From Phycisphaeraceae bacterium (GTDB lineage Bacteria > Planctomycetota > Phycisphaerae > Phycisphaerales > UBA1924): a stretch of DNA of 64,000 nucleotides. Below, one piece after another: positions 1 to 8,335 of the stretch. Each line of letters opens with the position of its first letter. Within the stretch, counting starts at the first letter, position 1. The stretch is taken from the NCBI GenBank assembly GCA_019636675.1, contig JAHBXC010000002.1, positions 62,001 through 126,000 of the forward strand. The letters run 5' to 3'. Under the pieces are notes generated by a model. That model searched no databases. It was not told where the DNA came from and worked only from the letters and a program-made list of their open reading frames with translations. The translations under genes were made by a program, and so were the position numbers.

Positions 1-5
1 TGGAG

Positions 6-353
6 ATGACCAGGACCTACGCCGCCAACGTCACGGGTTTCTCCGGGCTCGAGGGCGACGCCGGCGACTTCGACGCGGCGCCGACCTTCGTCCGCTTCGA
101 GCGCGTCCGTTTCCCGGCGTCGTCTCCCATGATGCTCGACTCGGCCCCGATCCTGCCCGGGCCCGACCTGCCTCCCCCGACGCGCACCGCGAGCGTCATC
201 GACTTCCGCGACCCCGACCATGTCGCGCAGCGGATCGGCAGGGTGCATTCCAAGGGCCGCGACGACGGGCACTTCCAAGTCGCGTTCTATGACGGGTCGG
301 CGTCCCGGCACGACGACGTCGAGGACCAGTGGCGCCTGCCGCTGGAGGACTGA
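6..353 (+). CDS. Hypothetical protein, possibly 5'-truncated
   Basis: I do not recognise this 115-residue product. The frame stays open to the window edge, so the ATG at 6 may be internal and the gene may begin outside the window. The protein is acidic, rich in Asp and Pro, and has no signal peptide, membrane segment or motif I can name. It is separated by about 200 bases from the NusG-like gene that opens the polysaccharide locus and probably belongs to the preceding unit. Codon use (G/C third positions) is like its neighbours, which supports coding, but a shorter or longer reading cannot be excluded. Confidence 0.45.
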   Translation: MTRTYAANVTGFSGLEGDAGDFDAAPTFVRFERVRFPASSPMMLDSAPILPGPDLPPPTRTASVIDFRDPDHVAQRIGRVHSKGRDDGHFQVAFYDGSASRHDDVEDQWRLPLED

Positions 354-570
354 GGCGCGATTTCTGCGCGACGCCAGCCCTGCCCGGCGCGGCGGGCGCG
401 CCGGGGGGGTGAACTTCGAGCGAAGGTGCTCCCCGAACTCAGGTTCTGACGATGTCGTACCGATGAACATCGCGTCAGGTCCCGAAACACGATGAACGGG
501 CGCCGTTCCCCCGTGAAATGGGGTTGGCGTAGACTGTTGTGTTCTCGGGCGTGAGGCGGTGGGAGTTCGG

Positions 571-1188
571 ATGGCGATGGGAGGTCAGCAGGGTCATCAC
601 GAGGGTTCGGTCTGCACGGCGGCGCCCGCTTCGGCGCGTCAGTGGCGGTTCGATCCCGTCGCCTGGGAGTTCCCGGGCGAGAGTGCGCCGCTCCCCCCCG
701 AGTCGCCCCGCTGGCACGTCGTTCATACGAAGAGTCGCCAGGAGAAGGTCCTCAGCGAGCTGTTGCTGGCGTCGGGGGTCGAGAGTTTCCTGCCGCTGGT
801 CCGAAAGGTCCGGCACTACGGGCACCGACGCCGGGTCGTCGAGGCGCCGCTGTTCCCGTCGTACCTGTTCCTGTGGGGGTCGCCCGAAGCGACCTACATC
901 GCGACCGGGACGAAACGGGCCGCCGGGGTGGTGCGCGTTCCCGACCAACTGCGGCTCGATCGGGAACTCCAGCAGATCCGGCTGGCGCTGGAGGGGCACG
1001 CCGAGCTCGACCCCTACCCGTTTCTCGAGAAGGGCCGCCCGGTGCGAGTGACCGGCGGGCCGCTGCGAGGAGTCGAGGGTCTGATCGAAGATCGCCGATC
1101 TCCTCACCGATTGATTCTGCAGATCCACACGCTCGGCAGGGCGACAGCCCTGGAAATCGATCCGAGCCTTGTCGAACCCCTGGACTGA
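571..1188 (+). CDS. Specialised NusG paralog (RfaH/UpxY/LoaP-type transcription antiterminator)
   Basis: The 205-residue product has an N-terminal NGN domain beginning WHVVHTKSRQEKVLSELL and running through the PLFPSYLFLW segment typical of NusG/RfaH proteins. A C-terminal KOW motif follows (VRVTGGPLRGVEGLI). Such proteins bind elongating RNA polymerase and suppress pausing or termination. It stands alone at the head of a nearly gapless polysaccharide locus that runs to about 31 kb, the genomic position in which RfaH/UpxY/LoaP paralogs act on long operons. The ATG at 571 is chosen because GGGAG lies five bases upstream; a GTG at 559 is the alternative. I infer that it acts on the downstream EPS operon; its recruitment sequence was not identified. 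Confidence 0.85.
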   Translation: MAMGGQQGHHEGSVCTAAPASARQWRFDPVAWEFPGESAPLPPESPRWHVVHTKSRQEKVLSELLLASGVESFLPLVRKVRHYGHRRRVVEAPLFPSYLFLWGSPEATYIATGTKRAAGVVRVPDQLRLDRELQQIRLALEGHAELDPYPFLEKGRPVRVTGGPLRGVEGLIEDRRSPHRLILQIHTLGRATALEIDPSLVEPLD

Positions 1189-1689
1189 GCGCGCCCGAGG
1201 AGCCCTCGGCTTCTCGGAACCTCAGGCCAATCAGAGAGTTGTGCAGCAGCGCCGGCGTCCCGGACCCGCGCGCGAGAGGGACGAAGTCCGCCCGCACGGC
1301 GGAGGACATCCCCCTGAAAGGGCGACTCGCCGGTCAAGGACTCCCCTCGGAGAAACCCGCTCGGCCGGTCAGGTGTCTGAGAACGCAGCCATGGATTGTC
1401 ACCCGCACGATGCCCGAGAAGGGCGTGCCGCACGCTGTCCCGATGGCGCGCGCCCGCGACGCGTCCGGAAAGGCGCGCCCCGCGTGGCTGGCATCGCGAC
1501 CGCGCCGCCCGGTCAAGCGATGACGCCGAAATCGACGCCGATGTCCGCCTCGCGACCGCGATCGCTTCCCTGGGCTGAACGAACCGACGCCCCCGGACCC
1601 CAGGCGGCGATCGTGACCCCAGCCGCCCTGATCACTGGTCGATCTCCCGAGTGTCCCGGCTTTCCGCCGGGCTATCGGGAGTTCGCACC
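1189..1689 (+). other. 500-base noncoding leader ahead of the polysaccharide operon
   Basis: Frames in this stretch are open only because of the high GC content, and none has a convincing start or known motif. The sequence CCGGTCA(A/G)G recurs three times (about 1330, 1363 and 1510). A hairpin sits at its 3' end. It is the natural place for a promoter and for the recruitment element of the NusG-like factor, but I could not pinpoint either. Confidence 0.5.
1655..1671 (+). promoter_or_regulatory. Hairpin just upstream of the ribosome binding site
   Basis: CCCGGC (1655-1660) pairs with GCCGGG (1666-1671) around a five-base loop. The Shine-Dalgarno GGGAG at 1677-1681 follows within six bases and the ATG is at 1690. 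The same hairpin-then-SD layout recurs in the 31-39 kb array. It could protect the 5' end or modulate translation; no U-tract follows, so it is not a terminator. Confidence 0.4.
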
Positions 1690-3828
1690 ATGTATCAGTG
1701 CATCAGCAGCTTCGAGCCATTCCGTGTCCGGACGTCCGGCCTTGTCGCCGGCATCCTCACGGGCGCAGCCGGGGCCGGCCTCCTCGCCGAGCCGTCGTTC
1801 GCGATGGCAGGCGCCGACAATTCCCAGACTCTGGCGAACCCGACCATCGCAGCACAGCCCTTTGGACCGGATCTGGATGGAAACCAGATCGTTGATATGA
1901 AGGACCTGATGATCATGCTGGCGGTCCTGAACGGGGGGGACCACGCGAACCCCGCCTGGGTTCAGTCCGCCGACGTCAACGGCGACGGGGTGATCGACCA
2001 CGCGGACCTCTCGGAGGTGATCGCGAACTTCGGTCGCACGATCACGCCCCCGCCGCCGCCTCCCCCGACGATCCCCTCTGGCACGATCTCGCGCACGCGC
2101 GAAGCCACCGGCTCCCCCGGCGTGATCCGCCCGATCACGCCCCCGCCCCCGCCCCCGCCGCCCCCGCTTGTCCGGCTTATCCCCGGCGACGGCTTCTGGG
2201 GCCCAACGCTTGCGCCCGAAATGATCGGCAACCCTGCCCGTCCCGGCGCGGATGCAAAGGCGATCGCTCGCTGGGATGTCGTCCCGTATCAGACCATTTC
2301 CGGCCAGTTCACCGTCGGTGTAGTCGCGTTCCATATGAACGGGATCGATCGGGTCTCCTTCTCCGCCAATGGAGGAGAGTGGGTTGACATCACCGAGATG
2401 ACCCTCAATCCGCGCACCGACGTCTATGAATACTGGGTCACCGTCGACGCCGCCGACTTTCAGGACGGCTTGACCGAGATCCGCGCGGTCGTGTACCCCA
2501 AGACCGCCGGGATCCCTCGAGTGCTCGGCGGCGAGATCAATAGCGCCTCGCTCAAGAACGGCGAGCACTCCATTTTCCTGAGCATGAACGCCGGCGGCAC
2601 GCTGCCCTCGCCGGTCCGCTATGTCTCGGGCAACGGCAGCGACGAGACCGGCGACGGCTCTCGCGACAACCCGTTCCGCACGCCGTACTTTGCCCTGCAG
2701 AGCATCCAGCGCGCCGCTGGCAACAGCGTCTCAGACGCGTGCGACGGAGCCATCATCTATTGCCTCCCGGGTGAATACACCTGGGGTCCGGCGACGAGTC
2801 CTTTGCCGCGCACGCTGAATCGCTGGGCGACGGTGACACCCGCGCCGGATGTAAGTCGCGATGATGTTATTTTCAACAACTACACCGGCGGTGGGTTCCG
2901 TACCCGACTGATCACAGCCAAGAACATTCGGACCGAAGGCGGGATGGTATTCCGGTCTTCCAACCCCTCGGGCAGCACCGACAAGTTTCTCTGGGTGAAC
3001 AACACCGAGATTGTCGGGCCGGGCCGACTGGTGGCAGACACGCCTCTGCTCGGTCATGTGTGGACCGGGATGTGGGTGACCGATACCACGGTGCGCGATG
3101 TTCGAGACGCGTGCCAGCACGCCATCATCGCCCGGAATGTGCACGCCAGCGCCATCAGCTGCGACGCGTTCAGCATGTCGCCTCTGGTCGTGAACTCCAG
3201 CATCCACGACATCGACAACGCGGGAACCACCAACCACCCCGACATCCTGCAGTTCAAGGGCAGCGAGAACATCGACAACCACATCGTCTACGGCCTCCGA
3301 GCCACCGCCATCAAGGCGCAGGGCATCTTCGCGCGCGGCCCTGAGCGTGTGGACAACATCGCCTTCGTCAATGCTCTCCTCGAGCGCGACCCCGAGCTCC
3401 AGACTGCGGGCAAGGCCTCTCAGTGGATGGATGTCGCCACCAATCATCTGCTTATGATCGGCGTCTCCATGCCGAACTACACCTTCTCGTGGCGCACCTC
3501 GGCCCTTCACAACATCTACATTCGCGGTTCGGTCTTCCACAAGATGAATGTCGGATCCACCGGCACGGGGGGCAGCGCGATCATCTCCGACTCGTGGTTC
3601 CGCAACAACCACTTCATCGACGCCAGCTCCTTCGGCGCGCGTGTCGCCGGCCTCGACGCGACCACCGGCGATCCCAAGTTCGTCAATGCGTTGAGCAAGG
3701 ACTTCCGCCCCGGCCCCGGGTCGCCCCTCAAGAGCCGCGTCCAGAATCCCCTCATGCGTAACGACGCCCAGGGCGTCCAGCGCGGCGCCACCGCGTCCGT
3801 CGGCGCCTACGAGCCCGACATCGACTGA
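1690..3828 (+). CDS. Secreted dockerin-like / right-handed beta-helix protein
   Basis: This 712-residue protein starts with a long signal peptide whose hydrophobic core is around residues 17-33. Residues about 61-115 hold two calcium-binding repeats, DLDGNQIVDMKDL and DVNGDGVIDHADL, the pattern of a type I dockerin. Two proline tracts (about 119-127 and 150-159) act as linkers. The C-terminal half, starting near RYVSGNGSDETGDGS, looks like a DUF1565/parallel beta-helix domain with many short Asn/Asp-rich turns, the fold used by polysaccharide lyases and epimerases. No catalytic residues could be assigned. It lacks the C-terminal sorting tail of the 31-42 kb proteins. The ATG at 1690 is preferred over GTG 1651 because it gives a clean signal peptide and an SD. 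The pyruvyl transferase gene follows after 15 bases. Confidence 0.7.
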   Translation: MYQCISSFEPFRVRTSGLVAGILTGAAGAGLLAEPSFAMAGADNSQTLANPTIAAQPFGPDLDGNQIVDMKDLMIMLAVLNGGDHANPAWVQSADVNGDGVIDHADLSEVIANFGRTITPPPPPPPTIPSGTISRTREATGSPGVIRPITPPPPPPPPPLVRLIPGDGFWGPTLAPEMIGNPARPGADAKAIARWDVVPYQTISGQFTVGVVAFHMNGIDRVSFSANGGEWVDITEMTLNPRTDVYEYWVTVDAADFQDGLTEIRAVVYPKTAGIPRVLGGEINSASLKNGEHSIFLSMNAGGTLPSPVRYVSGNGSDETGDGSRDNPFRTPYFALQSIQRAAGNSVSDACDGAIIYCLPGEYTWGPATSPLPRTLNRWATVTPAPDVSRDDVIFNNYTGGGFRTRLITAKNIRTEGGMVFRSSNPSGSTDKFLWVNNTEIVGPGRLVADTPLLGHVWTGMWVTDTTVRDVRDACQHAIIARNVHASAISCDAFSMSPLVVNSSIHDIDNAGTTNHPDILQFKGSENIDNHIVYGLRATAIKAQGIFARGPERVDNIAFVNALLERDPELQTAGKASQWMDVATNHLLMIGVSMPNYTFSWRTSALHNIYIRGSVFHKMNVGSTGTGGSAIISDSWFRNNHFIDASSFGARVAGLDATTGDPKFVNALSKDFRPGPGSPLKSRVQNPLMRNDAQGVQRGATASVGAYEPDID

Positions 3829-3843
3829 TACTCGGCGTCACGA

Positions 3844-5154
3844 ATGACCAACAGCCGCAGACCATTGAAACTCGCCCTCCTGGGCGCTGCGCCGGACACC
3901 GGAAACCTCGGAGTCTCGGCGCTTTCGTTCTCCGTCATCGCTGGCGTCGCGCGCCGCCTCCCCGATGCGCAGCTTACCGTCTTCGACCACGGCATCGGGA
4001 TGCGTGAGGCCACCCTCTTCACCAACAGCACGCCCTTCGCATACCATCGCTGCGGCCTGCGCAACTCCAAACGCCTCTACATGCCCGAGGCCCTGCGCAC
4101 CGTCCAGGTCGCCTCCGCCCTCGGGGGGCTCTCCAACCCCGCCGCACGCACCTTCCTAGAGGCCGACGCCGTCCTCGACATCACCGGGGGCGACAGCTTT
4201 ACCGACCTCTACGGCATGCGCCGCTTCCGGGGCGGGCTCCTCGAAAAACGCCTCGCCCTGGGCCATTCGGGCGGGTTGATCCTCCTCCCTCAGACCTTCG
4301 GTCCCTACAAGTCTCCCGAGGCGCAGCGCGGCGCCAAGAGCGTGCTGACGCGCGCCAGTCTCGCCATCGCCCGCGACGCCGAGGGCCATGAGCGACTGAA
4401 ACAACTGCTCGGGGGCGAGTTCGATCCCGTGAGGCACACCCAGGGCGTGGATGTCGCGTTCGCGCTGCCCATCGAGGCGCCGCCCCCCGGTGATCTGGGC
4501 GACGAGACCGCGCGCGTGCTCGCGGGCCCGGTGAAGCCCTTCGGGTTCAACATCAGCGGGCTGTGTCTGAACAACCCCGCCGCCGCCGCAGAGCGGTTCG
4601 GCTTCCGCGCCGATTACCCCGTCGCGGTGCTCGAGACCCTGCGGACAATCCTCCGTGAGTCCGACGCGCCGCTGCTCCTCGTGCCGCATGTCGTCGCCCC
4701 GCCCGGGCACGAGGAATCCGACATCGTGGCGTGCGAGGCCATCGCGTCGCGCCTCGCCGAGTTCCGTGACCGCGTCGTGGTCGCGCCCGCCATGTCCGAC
4801 CCGCGCCACGCGAAGTGGATCATCTCCCGATGCGCGTGGTTCTGCGGCACGCGGATGCACGCGACCATCGCCGGCCTCTCTTCCGGCGTTCCCACCGCGT
4901 CGATCGCGTACAGCCTCAAGACGCGGGGCGTGTTCGCGACCTGCGATTCCTCCGACGCCGTCGCCGATCCGCGCACCAGCGACACTCCCGAAGTGATCGA
5001 AGTCGCGGTGAACGCGTGGCGATCGAGGGATCAGCACGCCGCGCGCCTCCGGAACGCGCTGCCGGGCGTCCTCGCCCGCGCCGAGTCGCAGATGGACGAG
5101 GTTGTTGAAGCGGCGGCGCGTATCGCCAGCGCGAGAGGTCGGAAGACCGCGTGA
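3844..5154 (+). CDS. Polysaccharide pyruvyl transferase family protein
   Basis: The 436-residue sequence has the PF04230-type layout. An N-terminal glycine-rich stretch (LLGAAPDTGNLGVSALS) is followed by DITGGDSFTDLYG, LLPQTFGPYKSPEA, a conserved block near VVAPAMSDPRHAKWIISRCAWFCGTRMHA, read in pieces, and AGLSSGVPTASIAYSLKT. Family members transfer ketal pyruvate from phosphoenolpyruvate to sugar residues of exopolysaccharides, adding negative charge. The gene is followed by the flippase with a 4-base GTGA overlap. In other bacteria such proteins often sit beside FrhB-like proteins, as here (8336-9679). The acceptor sugar is unknown. Confidence 0.85.
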   Translation: MTNSRRPLKLALLGAAPDTGNLGVSALSFSVIAGVARRLPDAQLTVFDHGIGMREATLFTNSTPFAYHRCGLRNSKRLYMPEALRTVQVASALGGLSNPAARTFLEADAVLDITGGDSFTDLYGMRRFRGGLLEKRLALGHSGGLILLPQTFGPYKSPEAQRGAKSVLTRASLAIARDAEGHERLKQLLGGEFDPVRHTQGVDVAFALPIEAPPPGDLGDETARVLAGPVKPFGFNISGLCLNNPAAAAERFGFRADYPVAVLETLRTILRESDAPLLLVPHVVAPPGHEESDIVACEAIASRLAEFRDRVVVAPAMSDPRHAKWIISRCAWFCGTRMHATIAGLSSGVPTASIAYSLKTRGVFATCDSSDAVADPRTSDTPEVIEVAVNAWRSRDQHAARLRNALPGVLARAESQMDEVVEAAARIASARGRKTA

Positions 5155-6626
5155 GCGAGCCGGCCGGCATCAAGAAGAAGTTCGCCACCAGTGCCGCCAC
5201 GATGAGTGTGGCGCGCACTGTCGAGCAAATCGCGATCTTCGTGAGGAACCTTATCCTCGCGAACGCGCTCGGCGCTGAGAACCAGGGCGTCGCAGCGACC
5301 TTCGCGATCGCGATGACCTTCTTCGAGATGCTCAGCGATTTCGCCGTCAGCCGCCTGCTCATTCAGGCGGACGACGGAGACGATCCTCGCCTCCAGCGCT
5401 CCGCGCACGCGTTCGAGGTCGGTCGCGGGCTGCTTTCGGGCCTGATCCTGTTCGCGGCCGCCGCTCCGATCGCGTCGTTCTTCAAGGCCTCGGAGGCGGT
5501 GTGGGCCTTTCAACTCATCGCCCTCGTGCCCTTTATCAAGGGCCTCGAGCATCTCGACATCCACCGCATCAAGCGCGCCCTGCGCTTCTCTCGGTACCTG
5601 TGGTACACGCTCGTTCCCCAGCTCGTGATGACCGCGATCGCGTACCCACTGGCTCGTGCGACGGGCGACTATTCCGCGTGGGCCTATCTGCTTCTGGTGC
5701 AGGCTATTGCTGGCACGCTCGTTTCGCACCTGCTCGCTGAGCGACCGTATCGCATCGGGATGCACCGCGAGCACGCACGCCGGATCTTCGCGTTCGGGAC
5801 GCCGCTCATGATCAACGGCTTCGTGTACTTCGCCGTGCTCAACGGCGACCGCACCGCGGTGGCGCGGAACTACACCAAGGAAGAGCTCGGCATCTACGCC
5901 AATGTGCTCATGCTCACCATGATGGCGGGCCGCTTCACGATGAGCATCGTGAGCCCTCTGGTGCTGCCCGTGCTCTCGCAGGTCAAGAACGATCCTGTGC
6001 GCTTTGAGCGTCGGTGCCGTCGTCTCTCGCAGCTCTCGGCGGCCTCGGTGTCGTTCGTCGCTCTTGGTTTCATCCTTGCCGGGCCGTCGCTTCTCGAGGT
6101 GCTTTACATCGAGGAATACTGGCCGGGCGCCGCGTTCATCGGGCTGCTTGGCGTCGCGGCGTCGATCCGGAGCATGCGCGTGCTGACGAACGGCGCACAG
6201 ATGGCCCGCGCGGACAACATGGCAGTCCTTTACTCCAACATGGTGCGGCTGATCGGCGTCGGGCTCGCTTTCTGGGCCGCGTCACGCGGGATGTCGCTCG
6301 TGGTTATCGCGTGGTGCGCGGTCATCGGCGAGACGCTGGCGATGATCGCCTCGGCGTGGCTGCTGCAGACCCGTCAGGCGCTATCGGCGATGGTGATGCT
6401 CGGACCGCCAGCCGCGGTGGTGGCTGCCGCCGTCGTCGCCGCCGGGATCGTGACGCTGCCTCTGGACACCGGCTGGCCGCGCGTCGATCTGGTGATCGGC
6501 GGGGCCATCGCCGCCCTTCTTGGGTTGGGGGTCACAGCGATGCAGCCCGCCTTGCGTGAAGAGTTCGCAGGAGCGCGCGTGGCGCTCGCTCGTCGTCTCG
6601 GCGCCCGACGGGGCACGGTCGCGTGA
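5151..6626 (+). CDS. Wzx-type polysaccharide flippase (MOP superfamily)
   Basis: A 491-residue, very hydrophobic protein with about 12-14 predicted membrane segments spread along its length and an N-terminal SAATMSVARTVEQIAIFVRNLILANALG segment, read in pieces, resembling the first helix of polysaccharide export proteins. Family members flip undecaprenyl-linked repeat units across the cytoplasmic membrane. The GTG start overlaps the stop of the preceding gene by four bases, and its own stop overlaps the acetyltransferase start. The polymerase at 9676 would be its natural partner in a Wzx/Wzy route. Exact family assignment (RfbX versus MVIM-like) is not resolved by reading alone. Confidence 0.85.
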   Translation: MSEPAGIKKKFATSAATMSVARTVEQIAIFVRNLILANALGAENQGVAATFAIAMTFFEMLSDFAVSRLLIQADDGDDPRLQRSAHAFEVGRGLLSGLILFAAAAPIASFFKASEAVWAFQLIALVPFIKGLEHLDIHRIKRALRFSRYLWYTLVPQLVMTAIAYPLARATGDYSAWAYLLLVQAIAGTLVSHLLAERPYRIGMHREHARRIFAFGTPLMINGFVYFAVLNGDRTAVARNYTKEELGIYANVLMLTMMAGRFTMSIVSPLVLPVLSQVKNDPVRFERRCRRLSQLSAASVSFVALGFILAGPSLLEVLYIEEYWPGAAFIGLLGVAASIRSMRVLTNGAQMARADNMAVLYSNMVRLIGVGLAFWAASRGMSLVVIAWCAVIGETLAMIASAWLLQTRQALSAMVMLGPPAAVVAAAVVAAGIVTLPLDTGWPRVDLVIGGAIAALLGLGVTAMQPALREEFAGARVALARRLGARRGTVA

Positions 6627-7393
6627 CGGTGCTGCCTATGCACACGCACTCTCACCCACACCCCTCGCACGATCGGGCGACGCTCATCCGCCCCGACGCC
6701 GTAGCGTGGGCTGAGCGCAAAGAAGCGGGCTCTCGCTGCCGCTGGTCGTCGCAGCTTATCACGATGTACGGCTACGAGCGCCTGCGCCCTCTCGCGGTTC
6801 GTCTGGCGATCAAGCGAGAAGGCGGCAAGTTCTTCTCCAAGACCCTCCGTGACTTCTTCCGCGTCCATCACGGCGTCGAGATCGGCGAGTACGCCTACGG
6901 CGGCTGCTTCAAGCCGGATTACCTGCCGAGAGGCACTGTCGTCGGGCGCTACGCGTCGGTGTCCAGCTTTATGCGGGTTTACCGGCGGAACCACCCGATC
7001 GACCGGCTCAGCCAGTGCCCGATCTTCTATCACAAGAAGGTCGGACTGGTCACGAGCGACAGCATTGATTCGGTCGAGGATAACCCGCTGCGCATCGGTC
7101 ACGACAGTTGGATCGGTCACGAAGTGGTCATCACGGCTTCGTGCAAGATTATCGGCGACGGGGCGATCGTCGGGGCGGGCGCCGTGGTGACGAAGAATGT
7201 GGAGCCGTTCACCGTCGTCGCCGGCAATCCCGCGAGGGTGATCCGGCGTCGGTACCCACCGGATGTCGAGCGTGCTGTGATTGAATCCCGATGGTGGGAG
7301 CGGTCGGTGGTGGAACTCGTGAAGCATCCCGACATGCTGGTGCGAACCCTCGCCGCCGAAGACCTGACCCCGTTGATCGAGGGACGCGCATGA
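6623..7393 (+). CDS. Left-handed beta-helix O-acetyltransferase
   Basis: The C-terminal part of this 256-residue protein has hexapeptide repeats (IGHDSWIGHEVVI, IIGDGAIVGAGAVVTKNV) followed by FTVVAGNPARVIRRRYP, the signature of CatB/NodL/WcaB-like acetyltransferases that use acetyl-CoA. The N-terminus is His-rich (MHTHSHPHPSHD) if translation starts at the ATG at 6638; the GTG at 6623 overlaps the upstream stop by four bases and is the track-consistent start. A long insert between residues 30 and 100 is not typical. It probably O-acetylates a sugar of the repeat unit. Overlap with both neighbours supports translational coupling. Confidence 0.85.
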   Translation: MTVLPMHTHSHPHPSHDRATLIRPDAVAWAERKEAGSRCRWSSQLITMYGYERLRPLAVRLAIKREGGKFFSKTLRDFFRVHHGVEIGEYAYGGCFKPDYLPRGTVVGRYASVSSFMRVYRRNHPIDRLSQCPIFYHKKVGLVTSDSIDSVEDNPLRIGHDSWIGHEVVITASCKIIGDGAIVGAGAVVTKNVEPFTVVAGNPARVIRRRYPPDVERAVIESRWWERSVVELVKHPDMLVRTLAAEDLTPLIEGRA

Positions 7394-8319
7394 GCGACCT
7401 CACCCCCCAGCGTTTCGCCGGGTTCCATGTGCCCGAGGTCCCGCTCGGGCCGGCGCGCCTGCCCGACTTCCTGATCATCGGCGCGTGCAAGGCGGGCACC
7501 ACCACCCTGTGGCGCTATCTGCAACGACACGAGCGGGTCCACATGCTCGAGCCCAAGGAGCCCGAGTTCTTCGCGAAGGACGACATCTATTCGCGCGGCG
7601 TGGAGTGGTACAAATCGCTCTTTACTGCGGCCACCGCCGACAAGGTCTGCGGCGAGGCGTCCACGACCTACAGCCGCTGGCCTCACTTCGGCGATGTGCC
7701 CGAGCGCATCCATCGCGCATCGCCGAGCATCAAGCTGGTGTACATGCTGCGCCACCCGGCGGACCGGGCCTACTCGCATTACCGGCACAGGATGCGCCTG
7801 AATGTGCCGCGGATGACCTTCGAGGAGGCGCTGGCGAGCGACGCGATGTTCGTCGATTCGAGCAACTACATCATGCAGATCGAGAAGTTCCTCGATCGCT
7901 TCCCGCGCGAGTCGCTGCGATGCGTGCTGCTCGACGACCTGAAGCGATCACCCGGCGAGACCCTCGAGGGGCTGCAGCGGTTCCTCGGCCTCACCCCGGC
8001 GGACCTGACCGCCGATTCGGAGGTGGAAGCCAACACCGCCGAGGCGGCGGGCGGCGACGACTACGCCCGCCAGCGTCTGGGGGCGGCGCTGCGCAGGGCG
8101 CCCTTCGCGCACGCGCTCGCGAGAACCCTGCCGCCCTCGCTGCGCAACTCGCTGCGGGACGCGTATGTCCGCAGCCCGCTGGGGCGTCGGAAGGCGAAGG
8201 AGTACAAGCCCTCGCCCTTTCTGCCCGAGACCCGAGCGCGTCTCATCGAGTCGTTCATCGAACCGAACCGGCGCCTTGCCGAGTTTCTCGGTCGAGATCT
8301 CTCCTTCTGGAACCGATGA
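7390..8319 (+). CDS. Sulfotransferase (PAPS-dependent)
   Basis: A 309-residue sulfotransferase-domain protein. The 5'-phosphosulfate loop is visible as LIIGACKAGTTTLWRYL near residue 24, followed by KEPEFFAKD. The 3'-phosphate loop is MLRHPADRAYSHYRHRM around residue 120. The family moves sulfate from PAPS to hydroxyl or amino groups of carbohydrates. The ATG at 7390 overlaps the preceding stop (ATGA). This is the first of two sulfotransferases in the locus (the other is at 12050), which suggests that the polysaccharide is sulfated. The substrate cannot be deduced. Confidence 0.88.
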   Translation: MSDLTPQRFAGFHVPEVPLGPARLPDFLIIGACKAGTTTLWRYLQRHERVHMLEPKEPEFFAKDDIYSRGVEWYKSLFTAATADKVCGEASTTYSRWPHFGDVPERIHRASPSIKLVYMLRHPADRAYSHYRHRMRLNVPRMTFEEALASDAMFVDSSNYIMQIEKFLDRFPRESLRCVLLDDLKRSPGETLEGLQRFLGLTPADLTADSEVEANTAEAAGGDDYARQRLGAALRRAPFAHALARTLPPSLRNSLRDAYVRSPLGRRKAKEYKPSPFLPETRARLIESFIEPNRRLAEFLGRDLSFWNR

Positions 8320-8335
8320 TCCCCCCGGCAGTCTG

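Noticed and set aside
1330..1516. Three copies of CCGGTCA(A/G)G that might form a repeat element
   Set aside because: Only nine bases, irregular spacing and not found as a longer unit; too short to call a repeat or binding site.
1169..1900. Long open frame between the NusG-like gene and the beta-helix gene
   Set aside because: It overlaps both genes in another frame, has no start with an SD and no motif; it is a consequence of high GC content.
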